DNA of 15,677 bases from Spartobacteria bacterium (GTDB lineage: Bacteria > Verrucomicrobiota > Verrucomicrobiia > Chthoniobacterales > Chthoniobacteraceae), in assembly GCA_025355595.1 (NCBI GenBank), contig JANXZI010000191.1, positions 1 to 15,677 on the forward strand, given 5' to 3'. Under the pieces are notes generated by a model. The model was given only the letters and a program-made list of their open reading frames with translations, was not told the origin of the DNA and did no database searches. Of this stretch, positions 5,870 through 12,467 are shown piece by piece. The position numbers and the translations under genes are program-made. Position 1 is the first letter of the stretch. Each line of letters starts with the position of its first letter.

Positions 5870-6679
5870 TCACCGCACCTCGACGACCATCGCCGTCGTG
5901 TTGTCGCGGCCGGAATTTTCCACGGCGGCGCGCACGAGGCGCTGCGCGGGGTCGAGCGGCGCGCGAGCGGAGCCGGGGGCGCGGAGGCACTCTTCGAGCG
6001 CGTTGTCGAAGAGCCCGTCCATCACGCCATCCGTGCAGAACACGAAGGTGTCGCCCTTTTCGCAGCCGACCGCGCCGACTTGCGGCTCCACGAATTGGTT
6101 CCCGCCGCCGAGCGCCTTTTGCAGGCGGTTCCGCCCGGGGTGATTGCGCGCCTCGTATTCGCTGAGCTTGCCGTTCCGCCGCAGCCAGCCGACGAACGTG
6201 TCGTCCTCGCTCAGTTGCTTCATGCCCCCGGCGGCGGGCAGCCAGTAAATGCGGCTGTCGCCGACGTGCGCGAAGTACAGCCAGCCCGGCGTGAACCAGC
6301 CGAGGCTCAGCGTCGCGCCCATGCCGCAGCATTCCTCGTAGCTCTCGCCGAGGTGCGTGAGCGCGCGGTGGATTTGCGCAAAAAGTTCCGCCAGCACGTC
6401 GCCGAAGCCGGACGCGAGGCCGCTCGCGGACTGCTTGAACGCGCGCGGCAGCAGGCGCGTGATTTTTTCCACGGTGATGCGGCTGGCAAATTCGCCCGCC
6501 AGCGCGCCGCCCATGCCGTCGCTCACGGCGAAGGCGAGGTCCGCATTTTCCAGCGAAGCCTCGCCGAGCTTGCCGAGCAGGTGCGCCTCGCGCGCGTCGA
6601 ACTGGACGCCGAGAAAGGAATCCTCGTTGCTTTTCCGCACCCTGCCGCGATCCGAGAGGCCGGACCAGCGCAGGCGCAT
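5870..6679 (-). CDS. PP2C-family Ser/Thr protein phosphatase
   Basis: 269 residues from the ATG at 6679. Motifs in order: SDRGRVRKSNEDSFL (residues 9-23, with the metal-site Glu19-Asp20), AVSDGMGGALAGEFAS (51-66, with Asp54 and the DGMGG box), HVGDSRIYWL, LTHLGESYEECCGMGATLSL upstream of it, VFCTDGVMDGL, and GRDNTTAMVVEV at the end. This is the full set for a metal-dependent soluble PP2C (Stp/PphA type), which removes phosphate from Ser/Thr residues. No membrane segment is present. The start gives a 13-bp gap to the upstream kinase-like gene. ATGs at 6709 (17-bp overlap) or 6757 are possible but add unconserved residues. Pairing with a kinase in one operon is a common bacterial arrangement. 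Confidence 0.92.
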   Translation of the reverse strand: MRLRWSGLSDRGRVRKSNEDSFLGVQFDAREAHLLGKLGEASLENADLAFAVSDGMGGALAGEFASRITVEKITRLLPRAFKQSASGLASGFGDVLAELFAQIHRALTHLGESYEECCGMGATLSLGWFTPGWLYFAHVGDSRIYWLPAAGGMKQLSEDDTFVGWLRRNGKLSEYEARNHPGRNRLQKALGGGNQFVEPQVGAVGCEKGDTFVFCTDGVMDGLFDNALEECLRAPGSARAPLDPAQRLVRAAVENSGRDNTTAMVVEVR

Positions 6680-6692
6680 GGATGTCGTATGG

Positions 6693-7100
6693 TCAGCCGG
6701 AGATCGCATCGGGTTGTTTTTCGGGGTCGGGCAGGATCGTGGCGAATTCAAAATCAATCACGCAGAAGCGTCCGTCGGATGGGCGGTAGGTGATGTTGCG
6801 CGTCTCCGCGTCGTCGTGTCGCACACCGAATTTTTCCAGCCCGGCAAAAATTTCGTCCCGTCGCGCGTCATCGAGATGCTCGACGCGCGCGCCGCAGTTC
6901 GTCGTGACGATGCGAAGCTGTTCCGCATCTGCCTCGATCAATCGCGGGACGAACGGACAGCCGGCCGCTTCGAGGTACCGGAGCACGCGCACTTCATTTG
7001 CAAAACGCTCCTCCGCCTTCGGCCCGCGGAACGTCTTGAAGACGCGGCCGTCGTAGCCGATCCGGACCAGCGCCCTGAGTGTGTCCTTCACGTTGCGCAT
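6693..7100 (-). CDS. Very small protein-kinase-like protein (135 residues)
   Basis: From the ATG at 7100. The frame is open further upstream, but the kinase-like region begins at MRNVKDTLRALVRIG. Kinase landmarks are in the right order: VFKTF with Lys22, NEVRVL with Glu36, GVRHDDAETRN as an HRDxxxxN-like loop (His95, catalytic Asp97, Asn102), and VIDFEFA as a DFG variant with Asp116. The C-lobe after DFG is missing: only about 17 residues follow, with no activation segment, APE motif or later helices. In size and motif style it resembles Bud32/RIO-like or phosphotransferase-type minimal kinases more than PknB. It is immediately upstream of the PP2C gene and likely co-transcribed with it. Kinase activity and substrate are inferred only. 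Confidence 0.7.
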   Translation of the reverse strand: MRNVKDTLRALVRIGYDGRVFKTFRGPKAEERFANEVRVLRYLEAAGCPFVPRLIEADAEQLRIVTTNCGARVEHLDDARRDEIFAGLEKFGVRHDDAETRNITYRPSDGRFCVIDFEFATILPDPEKQPDAISG

Positions 7101-7223
7101 GGCCGGAGATCGTGCATGCGATGGTCCCGCGGGCAAGCCCCGATCCGCAGCTCCAAGTTTTCGGAATCGCGAGCCTTGACCATCTGATAAATTTTGGTGG
7201 TATCTCTCCTGCTGTCTCAAATT

Positions 7224-7239
7224 TGGCACTCCAATTGCT
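7224..7239 (+). promoter_or_regulatory. Sigma-54 (RpoN) promoter of glnII
   Basis: TGGCAC (7224-7229), five bases, TTGCT (7235-7239). This fits the -24/-12 consensus TGGCAC-N5-TTGCW at every conserved base, with the required ten bases between the GG (7225-7226) and GC (7237-7238). Transcription would start near 7250, giving a leader of about 97 nt. A glutamine synthetase behind an RpoN promoter fits nitrogen control. A weaker sigma-70-like pair, TTGACC (7176) and TATCTC (7201), has a 19-bp spacer. Confidence 0.75.
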
Positions 7240-7265
7240 CAATTCTGAGATGCGCCCAAACCCGT

Positions 7266-7319
7266 CCCTGTTACAGGGCGAAACCAACAAACCAGCGGTC
7301 CCAATTTGCGCAGACCGCT
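7266..7319 (+). promoter_or_regulatory. Two stem-loops in the glnII 5' leader
   Basis: CCCTG (7266-7270), loop TTA, CAGGG (7274-7278); then AGCGGTC (7294-7300), 12-nt loop, GACCGCT (7313-7319), a perfect 7-bp stem. The remaining 27 bases up to the ATG are A/C-rich and unstructured. I do not recognise the glutamine riboswitch consensus. A role in translation or RNA stability is possible. Confidence 0.4.
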
Positions 7320-7346
7320 CAAAAACCGACAACAACCAACACAACA

Positions 7347-8372
7347 ATGGCGAAGTACAAACTCGAATATATCTGGCTCGACGGCTACGAGCCCGTCCCC
7401 AACCTCCGCGGCAAAACGCAAATCAAGGAATTCAAAAAATTCCCTGAACTGGACGAACTCCCGATGTGGGGCTTCGACGGCAGTTCGACTCGCCAGGCCG
7501 AGGGCAAGACTTCCGACTGTATGCTCCAGCCCGTCGCAGTTTTCCCGGACAGCACGAAGAAAAACGGCGTGCTCGTCATGTGCGAAGTGATGATGCCCGA
7601 CGGCAAAACCCCGCATCCCTCGAATTCCCGCGCGGGCATCCTCGACGATCCGGGCGCATGGTTCGGCTTCGAGCAGGAGTATTTCTTCTATCAGGACGGC
7701 GCACCGCTCGGCTTTCCGGCGGGCGGAAATTTCCCGCCGCCACAGGGTGAGTACTACACCGGCGTCGGCTTCAAGAATGTCGGCGACATTGCCCGCGAGA
7801 TCGTGGACACGCATCTGGATCTCTGTCTCGACGCAGGAATCAACCACGAAGGCATCAACGCCGAGGTGGCGAAGGGCCAGTGGGAATTCCAAATCTTCGG
7901 CAAAGGCTCCAAGCGCGCCGCCGATGAAATGTGGATGGCCCGCTACCTCCTCATCCGCCTCTGCGAAAAATACGGCGTGGACGTGAACTTCCACTGCAAG
8001 CCGCTCGGCAAGGACGTGGACTGGAACGGCTCCGGCATGCACGCGAACTTCTCGACGGAGCACCTGCGCGAAGTCGGCGGCAAGGAATACTTCGAGGCGC
8101 TCATGGCAGCGTTCGACAAGTACAAGAACGAGCACATCGCCGTCTATGGCCCGGACAATCACCTCCGCCTCACCGGCCTGCATGAGACGCAGAGCATTGA
8201 CAAATTCAACTACGGCATCGCGAACCGCGGCGCGTCTGTGCGCGTCCCGCATTCGTTCGTGAACAACGGCTACAAGGGCTACCTCGAAGACCGCCGCCCG
8301 AACTCGCAGGGCGACCCGTACCAGATCGCCAGCCGCATCCTGCAGACGATCGCCACGGTCCCGACGAAGTAA
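7347..8372 (+). CDS. glnII: Glutamine synthetase type II (eukaryote-type)
   Basis: 341 residues. The enzyme makes glutamine from glutamate, ammonia and ATP in the cytosol. GSII features: YKLEYIWLDGYEPVPNLRGK at the start, LPMWGFDGSSTRQAEG (residues 39-53), WFGFEQEYFF with metal-binding Glu109 and Glu111, INAEVAKGQWEFQ with Glu173 and Glu180, DWNGSGMHANFST with His232 (nucleotide/metal site), HETQSIDKFNYGIANRGAS, and YLEDRRPNSQGDPY near the end. Length matches GSII (about 330-370) and not GSI (about 450-470), and there is no adenylylation site region. The ATG at 7347 is chosen because MAKYKLEYIW is where the family begins. The open frame extends upstream into the leader and promoter. An RpoN promoter and an intrinsic terminator frame it as a single-gene unit. 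Confidence 0.96.
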   Translation: MAKYKLEYIWLDGYEPVPNLRGKTQIKEFKKFPELDELPMWGFDGSSTRQAEGKTSDCMLQPVAVFPDSTKKNGVLVMCEVMMPDGKTPHPSNSRAGILDDPGAWFGFEQEYFFYQDGAPLGFPAGGNFPPPQGEYYTGVGFKNVGDIAREIVDTHLDLCLDAGINHEGINAEVAKGQWEFQIFGKGSKRAADEMWMARYLLIRLCEKYGVDVNFHCKPLGKDVDWNGSGMHANFSTEHLREVGGKEYFEALMAAFDKYKNEHIAVYGPDNHLRLTGLHETQSIDKFNYGIANRGASVRVPHSFVNNGYKGYLEDRRPNSQGDPYQIASRILQTIATVPTK

Positions 8373-8418
8373 GGATCCCGCCTTCAATCGGGACTCGGAG
8401 AAGTCCCAGAGGTTCCAC

Positions 8419-8452
8419 AAAAACGCCGTCCCGCGAGGGGCGGCGTTTTTTT
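8419..8452 (+). terminator. Intrinsic terminator of glnII
   Basis: A stem of at least 11 bp, AACGCCGTCCC with GGGGCGGCGTT (one G-T pair), closed by the GCGA tetraloop (8433-8436) and followed by TTTTTTT (8446-8452). It lies 47 bp after the glnII stop. The A-run on the left side could pair with part of the T-run. Confidence 0.9.
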
Positions 8453-8745
8453 GTAGCGACGACGATTCGTCGGCTCGAATTGCGTGGCAGCGAGCGGTCT
8501 CAGAGTCTGTACCGGAGGTCCCTTTTCCAACGCAGAGGCGCGGAGGAGGAGTGCGCGGCACGCAGAGGAAAAGTCGAAATCCCTCTGCGAAACTCTCTGT
8601 TCATGCTGCGCCTCTGCGGCAAAACTTTGCGTTTCAGGACTGGAAGCAGACTTTCGGTACACACTCTCAGAAAATCGCCGCGCTCTGCATCTGTCCGAAA
8701 AGCCTCTGCTTCTCGCGCCGCTGCCGACGACTCGTCGGCGCTACA
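8452..8745. repeat. Candidate non-autonomous element bounded by inverted palindromic repeats
   Basis: Left end 8452-8475 starts TGTAGCGACGACGATTCGTC. The right end 8722-8745, read in reverse complement, starts TGTAGCGCCGACGAGTCGTC. The two agree at 21 of 24 positions. Each end is itself a palindrome (GCCGACGA-C-TCGTCGGC on the right). The pair is arranged like a REPIN or MITE of about 294 bp that contains a second inverted repeat. It fills most of the 422-bp gap between glnII and the protease gene; no gene is seen here. Confidence 0.55.
8529..8634. repeat. Degenerate CGCAGAGG inverted repeat nested inside the element
   Basis: AACGCAGAGGCGCGGAGG at 8529-8546 and ACGCAGAGGAAAA near 8560-8572 face CCTCTGCG (8582-8589) and GCGCCTCTGCGGCAAAACTT to 8634. 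The arms are imperfect. It is a short-unit repeat of the same general style as those at 9953 and 10724. Confidence 0.5.
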
Positions 8746-8794
8746 TTCTGCTCGCAGTTTGACTTCCGCCGCGCCGCGGGCGATGGCATGTGCA

Positions 8795-9910
8795 ATGCGC
8801 TGGGCAATCCGTTTGGGTCGTATCGCCGGAATCGAAGTCCGGATCCATGTCACCTTTTTCCTGCTGCTCGCGTATCTCGGACTGGCGGGCTGGCACGCCG
8901 CCGGCATGGGCGAGGCGCTGCACGTCGTGCTCCTCGTGTGCATCGTTTTCCTGTGCGTGCTGCTGCACGAATTCGGCCACGCGTTTGCCGCACGGCGCTG
9001 CGGGATCCGCACGCCGGACATCACGCTCTTTCCGTTCGGCGGCGTCGCCCGCATCGAGCGGATGCCGGAAAATCCGCGTCAGGAAATCTTCATCGCCCTC
9101 GCCGGCCCCTCGGTGAATGTCGCAATCGCGACCGTGCTCTGGGTGGTGCTCGCGATATCCGGGCGTGTCGTGCGACCGGAGCAGATGGGGCTGGCCGGAT
9201 CACTCGCCATCGAGGTGATGTCGGTGAATGTGATGCTGCTGATTTTCAATCTCATCCCCGCGTTCCCGATGGACGGCGGCCGCGTACTGCGCGCGCTGCT
9301 CGCGATGCGGCTCGATCACTCGCGGGCGACACGCATCGCGGCGCACATCGGCCAGGCGCTCGCGGTCGCGCTCGGCTTTGTCGGCCTGTTCGGCATCAGC
9401 ACGCAGGAGATTGCGCCGAATCCGATGCTCATCGTCGTCGCGTTCTTCGTCTTCATGGCGGCGGCGAATGAGGCGGGCGCGGTGCAGATGCAGTCCGTCA
9501 CGCGCGGACTCTCCGTGGCATCAGCAATGGTCACGGAGTTCAAGGCGTTGCCGCGCAATGCGAGCCTCGGCGAGGCGGCGGACATGCTGCTGCACACTTC
9601 GCAGCACGAGTTCCCCGTGATCGATCCCGACGGCACGCTGCGGGGAATTTTCACACGGAACGAACTCGTGGCCGCGCTGCGCGAGAACGGGCCGGAGGGA
9701 ACGGTGCTCGGCGTGATGCGCGAGGATTTTCCGACAGTGCATCCGCGCACGCCGTTCGACGAGGGCTTCCGACTGATGCAGGAGGCCGGCACGACCGTGC
9801 TGCCGGTGACGGACGAGGAAGGCCGGCTGGTCGGCCTTTTCACGATGGAAAACATCGGCGAGATGCTGATGGTGCGGAGCGCGATCGCGCAATCGCGCCG
9901 CGGACGCTGA
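8795..9910 (+). CDS. Site-2-type zinc metalloprotease (M50 family) with two CBS domains
   Basis: 371 residues from the ATG at 8795, chosen because MRWAIRLGRIAGIEVRIHVT is the family's usual N-terminus; an ATG four codons earlier is possible. About six membrane segments occupy residues 17-225. The zinc site is LLHEFGHAFAARR with HEFGH at 58-62, and the third ligand is Asp160 in NLIPAFPMDGGRVLRA (152-167). ALAGPSVNVAIA (101-112) is another typical M50 segment. Two CBS domains follow: about 245-300 (HEFPVIDPDGTLRGIFTRNE) and 305-362 (TTVLPVTDEEGRLVGLFTMENI), which usually bind adenosyl nucleotides. Such proteins cleave membrane-embedded substrates; the target here is unknown. The gene lies between repeat-filled gaps and appears monocistronic. 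Confidence 0.92.
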   Translation: MRWAIRLGRIAGIEVRIHVTFFLLLAYLGLAGWHAAGMGEALHVVLLVCIVFLCVLLHEFGHAFAARRCGIRTPDITLFPFGGVARIERMPENPRQEIFIALAGPSVNVAIATVLWVVLAISGRVVRPEQMGLAGSLAIEVMSVNVMLLIFNLIPAFPMDGGRVLRALLAMRLDHSRATRIAAHIGQALAVALGFVGLFGISTQEIAPNPMLIVVAFFVFMAAANEAGAVQMQSVTRGLSVASAMVTEFKALPRNASLGEAADMLLHTSQHEFPVIDPDGTLRGIFTRNELVAALRENGPEGTVLGVMREDFPTVHPRTPFDEGFRLMQEAGTTVLPVTDEEGRLVGLFTMENIGEMLMVRSAIAQSRRGR

Positions 9911-9952
9911 GGGCGGTGAAACCCGTTTGCGCGCGAAAGTCGGCGACAGCGA

Positions 9953-10074
9953 TTCCAAGTTCTGAGTGCCGAGTTCAGCATGCCGCAGGCGCGTTCCGAA
10001 GTTCGACGCGCACCGCGCCATGTCGAAACCGCTGCGCGGAGCTGAAATTTTAACTCGGAACTTGGAACTTGGAA
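9953..10074. repeat. Inverted repeat of AACTTGGAA-type units
   Basis: Left arm 9953-9976 (TTCCAAGTTCTGAGTGCCGA and on) and right arm 10051-10074 (ending GAACTTGGAACTTGGAA) agree at about 19 of 24 positions in reverse complement. A 74-bp spacer separates them. It lies in the gap between the convergent protease and glycosyltransferase genes, where it could act as an mRNA 3' end. Confidence 0.6.
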
Positions 10075-10102
10075 AAAGCGGCGCGACTTTCCGCAAACCG
10101 AT

Positions 10103-10690
10103 TTAACCGCGCACAGGCAGCAGCAGGCGGTGGCACGCCTCGGCGACGGATTCCTGATTCGAGACGAAAATCATGCGATCCTTGCGAAAGCCGGTTTCTG
10201 AGAGCAGCGCGGAGAGCGCCGAACTGTCCGTCACCACTCCGGCGGCGCGCGCCAGGCTGGGTGCGACGATCTTTCGGAAGCCTGATTCGCCGAGGCGCGG
10301 CTCGGACTCGTCCTGCACGGAGAGCGCGACAAAGCGGAACTGGAATTCCTCGGCAAGGCGCGCGGCGGCGCAAGCGCCCGGCAGCAGCGACGCGGTGAGC
10401 ACGGCGTCGAAATGCCAGTCGCGGCGCAGGCGATCCAGCGGCTTGCGCAGCGCGTTCGCGACGCCGCGGAGATGCCAGCCCATGCCGAGGAAATTCAGCT
10501 TCGGCACGGTGACAAATTCGGGCCGGAAGGCGACATCCGCCGCGCGCGGATGGCAGCCGGGCGCGTGCCGCAGCACGAGCGCGCGCGCCTGCCAGCGATC
10601 AGCGAGGGATTGCAGAAGCGCGACATTTTCGAGGCCGTTCCACGAGTCGTTCCCGTCGGGAAAAATGTGCGAGATGAAGACCAGGCGCAT
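10103..10690 (-). CDS. Glycosyltransferase family 4-like N-terminal domain only; probably truncated
   Basis: 195 residues. MRLVFISHIFPDGNDSWNGLENVALLQSLA is the start of a GT-B N-terminal Rossmann domain as in GT4 enzymes. It continues with FDAVLTASLLPGACAAARLA, FRFVALSVQDESEPRLG, and AAGVVTDSSALSALLSETGF-RKDRMIFVSNQ, the position where complete enzymes have a serine-helix and a VPNG linker leading to the donor-binding C-terminal domain. Here the protein stops 16 residues later (ESVAEACHRLLLPVRG). The nucleotide-sugar domain (about 170-200 residues) is absent, and only a repeat-filled gap lies downstream. It is either a decayed gene or a one-domain protein. The reading frame itself is intact. 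Confidence 0.7.
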   Translation of the reverse strand: MRLVFISHIFPDGNDSWNGLENVALLQSLADRWQARALVLRHAPGCHPRAADVAFRPEFVTVPKLNFLGMGWHLRGVANALRKPLDRLRRDWHFDAVLTASLLPGACAAARLAEEFQFRFVALSVQDESEPRLGESGFRKIVAPSLARAAGVVTDSSALSALLSETGFRKDRMIFVSNQESVAEACHRLLLPVRG

Positions 10691-10723
10691 GGCTCAAGGC
10701 GAAATCAGTTGCGTGTCTCTTTC

Positions 10724-10815
10724 AACCACGAAGGGACACGAATGGGCACGAATTGAAGTTCGCCGCAAACTCACGCTGGCCAGATATTCGTGTCCATTTG
10801 TGTCCATTCTTGGTT
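10724..10815. repeat. Long inverted repeat made of ACACGAATGG-type units
   Basis: The 30-bp arms 10724-10753 and 10786-10815 agree at 26 of 30 positions in reverse complement, with a 32-bp loop. Each arm contains the unit GGACACGAAT in about two degenerate copies. It occupies most of the 138-bp gap between the MFS gene and the glycosyltransferase gene. Confidence 0.75.
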
Positions 10816-10828
10816 CCAAAAACTGCGC

Positions 10829-12226
10829 TCACTTTTCGTCAGGCTGAGGAGGAAGCAGCAACGTGAAAAGCATCGCGGGGATGAAGAGGAAGCAGTCGTA
10901 GAGCAGCGTCAGGCGGTAGTTCCCGCCCTGCGTGATCCGCGCGGCGTAGATGGTGCCCACCGCGGCGGCGATGCGGCCGATGTTGTACGAGAATCCCGCG
11001 CCGGTCGTGCGCAGCAGCGTGGGGAAAAGCGGCGGGAGGAGCATCGTGAAAAGGCCGAAGACGCCGCTCCAGAATCCCACGGCGGGCAGCCAGAATCCCG
11101 TCATCGAGGCGACCGACCGCTCGGTGCCGAATGCGCAGCTCATCGTCACGACGAAGCCGCCGAACATGATCAGGATCGCGCCCTTGTAGCCGAGGAGACG
11201 CGCGAGCGCGCCGGCGACAAAATTCCCGATGATGCTGATGCCAATGACCCAGCCAAATGTCGTGGCCACGAGATGGTCGCAGGCCTCCTGCGGCATCGCC
11301 CGCCCGAGGTAGCGCACGTATTGCGTCTGCCAGAACATGAAGGCCCACCACGCGGTGAGCGAGAACGCGCAGATGCCCACGCTGACGAGCGTGGTGCGCC
11401 GCACCGTGCCGCGGAAAAGATCCAGCACGCTCGGCTTCGGTGCGTGCGAATGTTCCGCGGCCCACGCCTCCGGCTCCGGCACATGACGGCGGATGTAGAA
11501 GACAAGCAGCGCGGGCGCGACGCCGATGAGAAAAATCCAGCGCGGGTGCTGGCCGGCGAGAAGATTGCCCGCGATGACGGCGACAATCACACCGAGGTTC
11601 ACGCCGGTTTGCAGCACCGCGGCAGTCCATGGGCGCCATTTTTTCGGCCACGTTTCGGAGAGCAGCGTGGAGCCCACGGCCCACTCGCCACCGATGCCGA
11701 GCGCGGCGAGGAAACGGAAAATCATGAGCTGCCACCATGTGTGCGCAAAAAACGAGAGGCCGGTGAATGCCGCGTACGTGAGCACGGTGAGCGAGAGCGA
11801 ACGGCTGCGCCCGATGAGATCGCCGAGCCGCCCGAAGAACGCGCCGCCCAGCGCCCAGCCGATGAGGAACGCGGCCTGGATCCACGAGGACTTCTGCTTC
11901 ACCTCGGGGTCACTTGTGTGGTGCCGCGCGGCATACACTTCGTGCTCTGAGTTGCTGATGCGTCCGTCGCGATTCGTGTCAGCGTCGCTGAATGGATCAG
12001 CCGCCGTCCACTCACTCACCTCAAGGAAGCCGTCGCCATTCTTGTCCAGCGCGACGAAGCCGGAGCGGAACGTGTCCGCATTCACGAGGATCGCGACGAA
12101 GGCTGTGGCGACGAGCGTGAAGATGTGCATGTCCAGCCCGTCGAAAAGCCAGCCGAGCCATGCGGCGAGGCCGCTCTTGAGTTGTTGCGGCGAGAGGTCG
12201 CGCAGCCGCTGGGGTTCGGTGGGCAT
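10829..12226 (-). CDS. MFS transporter with two EF-hand calcium-binding loops after the first membrane helix
   Basis: 465 residues from the ATG at 12226, where MPTEPQRLRDLSPQQLKSGL begins; the open frame upstream runs through a repeat. The carrier has about 12 membrane helices. Its first, WLGWLFDGLDMHIFTLVATA (23-42), resembles the sugar/organic-acid (SHS/AAHS) branch of MFS, and GRLGDLIGRSRS (132-143) is the family's loop 2-3 motif. Between helices 1 and 2, residues 51-112 are an unusually long polar insert with two canonical EF-hand loops: DKNGDGFLEVSE (61-72) and DTNRDGRISNSE (83-94). By usual MFS topology this loop faces the periplasm. The substrate is unknown; WAFMFWQTQYVRYLG and WPKKWRPWTAAVLQTG are otherwise typical. 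Calcium binding is inferred from the loops. The glycosyltransferase gene lies downstream on the same strand, 138 bp away. Confidence 0.88.
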   Translation of the reverse strand: MPTEPQRLRDLSPQQLKSGLAAWLGWLFDGLDMHIFTLVATAFVAILVNADTFRSGFVALDKNGDGFLEVSEWTAADPFSDADTNRDGRISNSEHEVYAARHHTSDPEVKQKSSWIQAAFLIGWALGGAFFGRLGDLIGRSRSLSLTVLTYAAFTGLSFFAHTWWQLMIFRFLAALGIGGEWAVGSTLLSETWPKKWRPWTAAVLQTGVNLGVIVAVIAGNLLAGQHPRWIFLIGVAPALLVFYIRRHVPEPEAWAAEHSHAPKPSVLDLFRGTVRRTTLVSVGICAFSLTAWWAFMFWQTQYVRYLGRAMPQEACDHLVATTFGWVIGISIIGNFVAGALARLLGYKGAILIMFGGFVVTMSCAFGTERSVASMTGFWLPAVGFWSGVFGLFTMLLPPLFPTLLRTTGAGFSYNIGRIAAAVGTIYAARITQGGNYRLTLLYDCFLFIPAMLFTLLLPPQPDEK

Positions 12227-12241
12227 GGTGCGGATGCGAAT

Positions 12242-12391
12242 GCCAGAACGCGCGGGCGGACGAAAAGACAAAATGCAGGATACAAACGACAAAAACTGGC
12301 CTCCATCGCCCAACACTTGCGGCAGGACGGGGCAATCTTTGCCACTTGTATTTGGTGTTTTGTCTTTTCGCCCGCCCCCGCGCATTCTGCC
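12242..12391. repeat. Long imperfect hairpin element between the divergent MFS and kinase genes
   Basis: Arms 12243-12300 and 12332-12390 pair over nearly 60 bp with scattered mismatches and a 2-nt indel. The core CGAAAAGACAAAA (12261-12273) finds its exact complement TTTTGTCTTTTCG at 12358-12370, and CAGAAxGCGCGGG matches at the outer ends. The loop is about 30 nt. The element fills most of the 241-bp intergenic region, so it must lie in or near the promoters of one or both genes. Confidence 0.75.
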
Positions 12392-12467
12392 ATGCTGAAT
12401 ATTTTGCCATGCGGCCCGTCACGCTTCCCTGTTGGCCGCGGATGTGCTGTAACTTTTCCTCCTCCCC

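Noticed and set aside
7250..7346. Glutamine riboswitch in the glnII leader
   Set aside because: The stems are simple hairpins and I do not see the conserved riboswitch core; kept only as an unassigned structured leader.
7239..8561. Long open frame (440 codons) antisense to glnII
   Set aside because: Covers a certain gene on the other strand; composition follows the complement of glnII codons and no protein family is recognisable. A typical GC-rich shadow.
8452..8745. CRISPR array
   Set aside because: Repeats are inverted and degenerate, not evenly spaced direct repeats with unique spacers, and no cas genes are present.
8480..8794. N-terminal extension of the M50 protease
   Set aside because: The frame stays open upstream through repeat DNA, but the family N-terminus begins at 8795 and the extension is Arg/Ser-rich without any signal or membrane segment.
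10790..11950. 386-codon plus-strand frame antisense to the MFS gene
   Set aside because: Highly charged low-complexity translation opposite a clear MFS protein.
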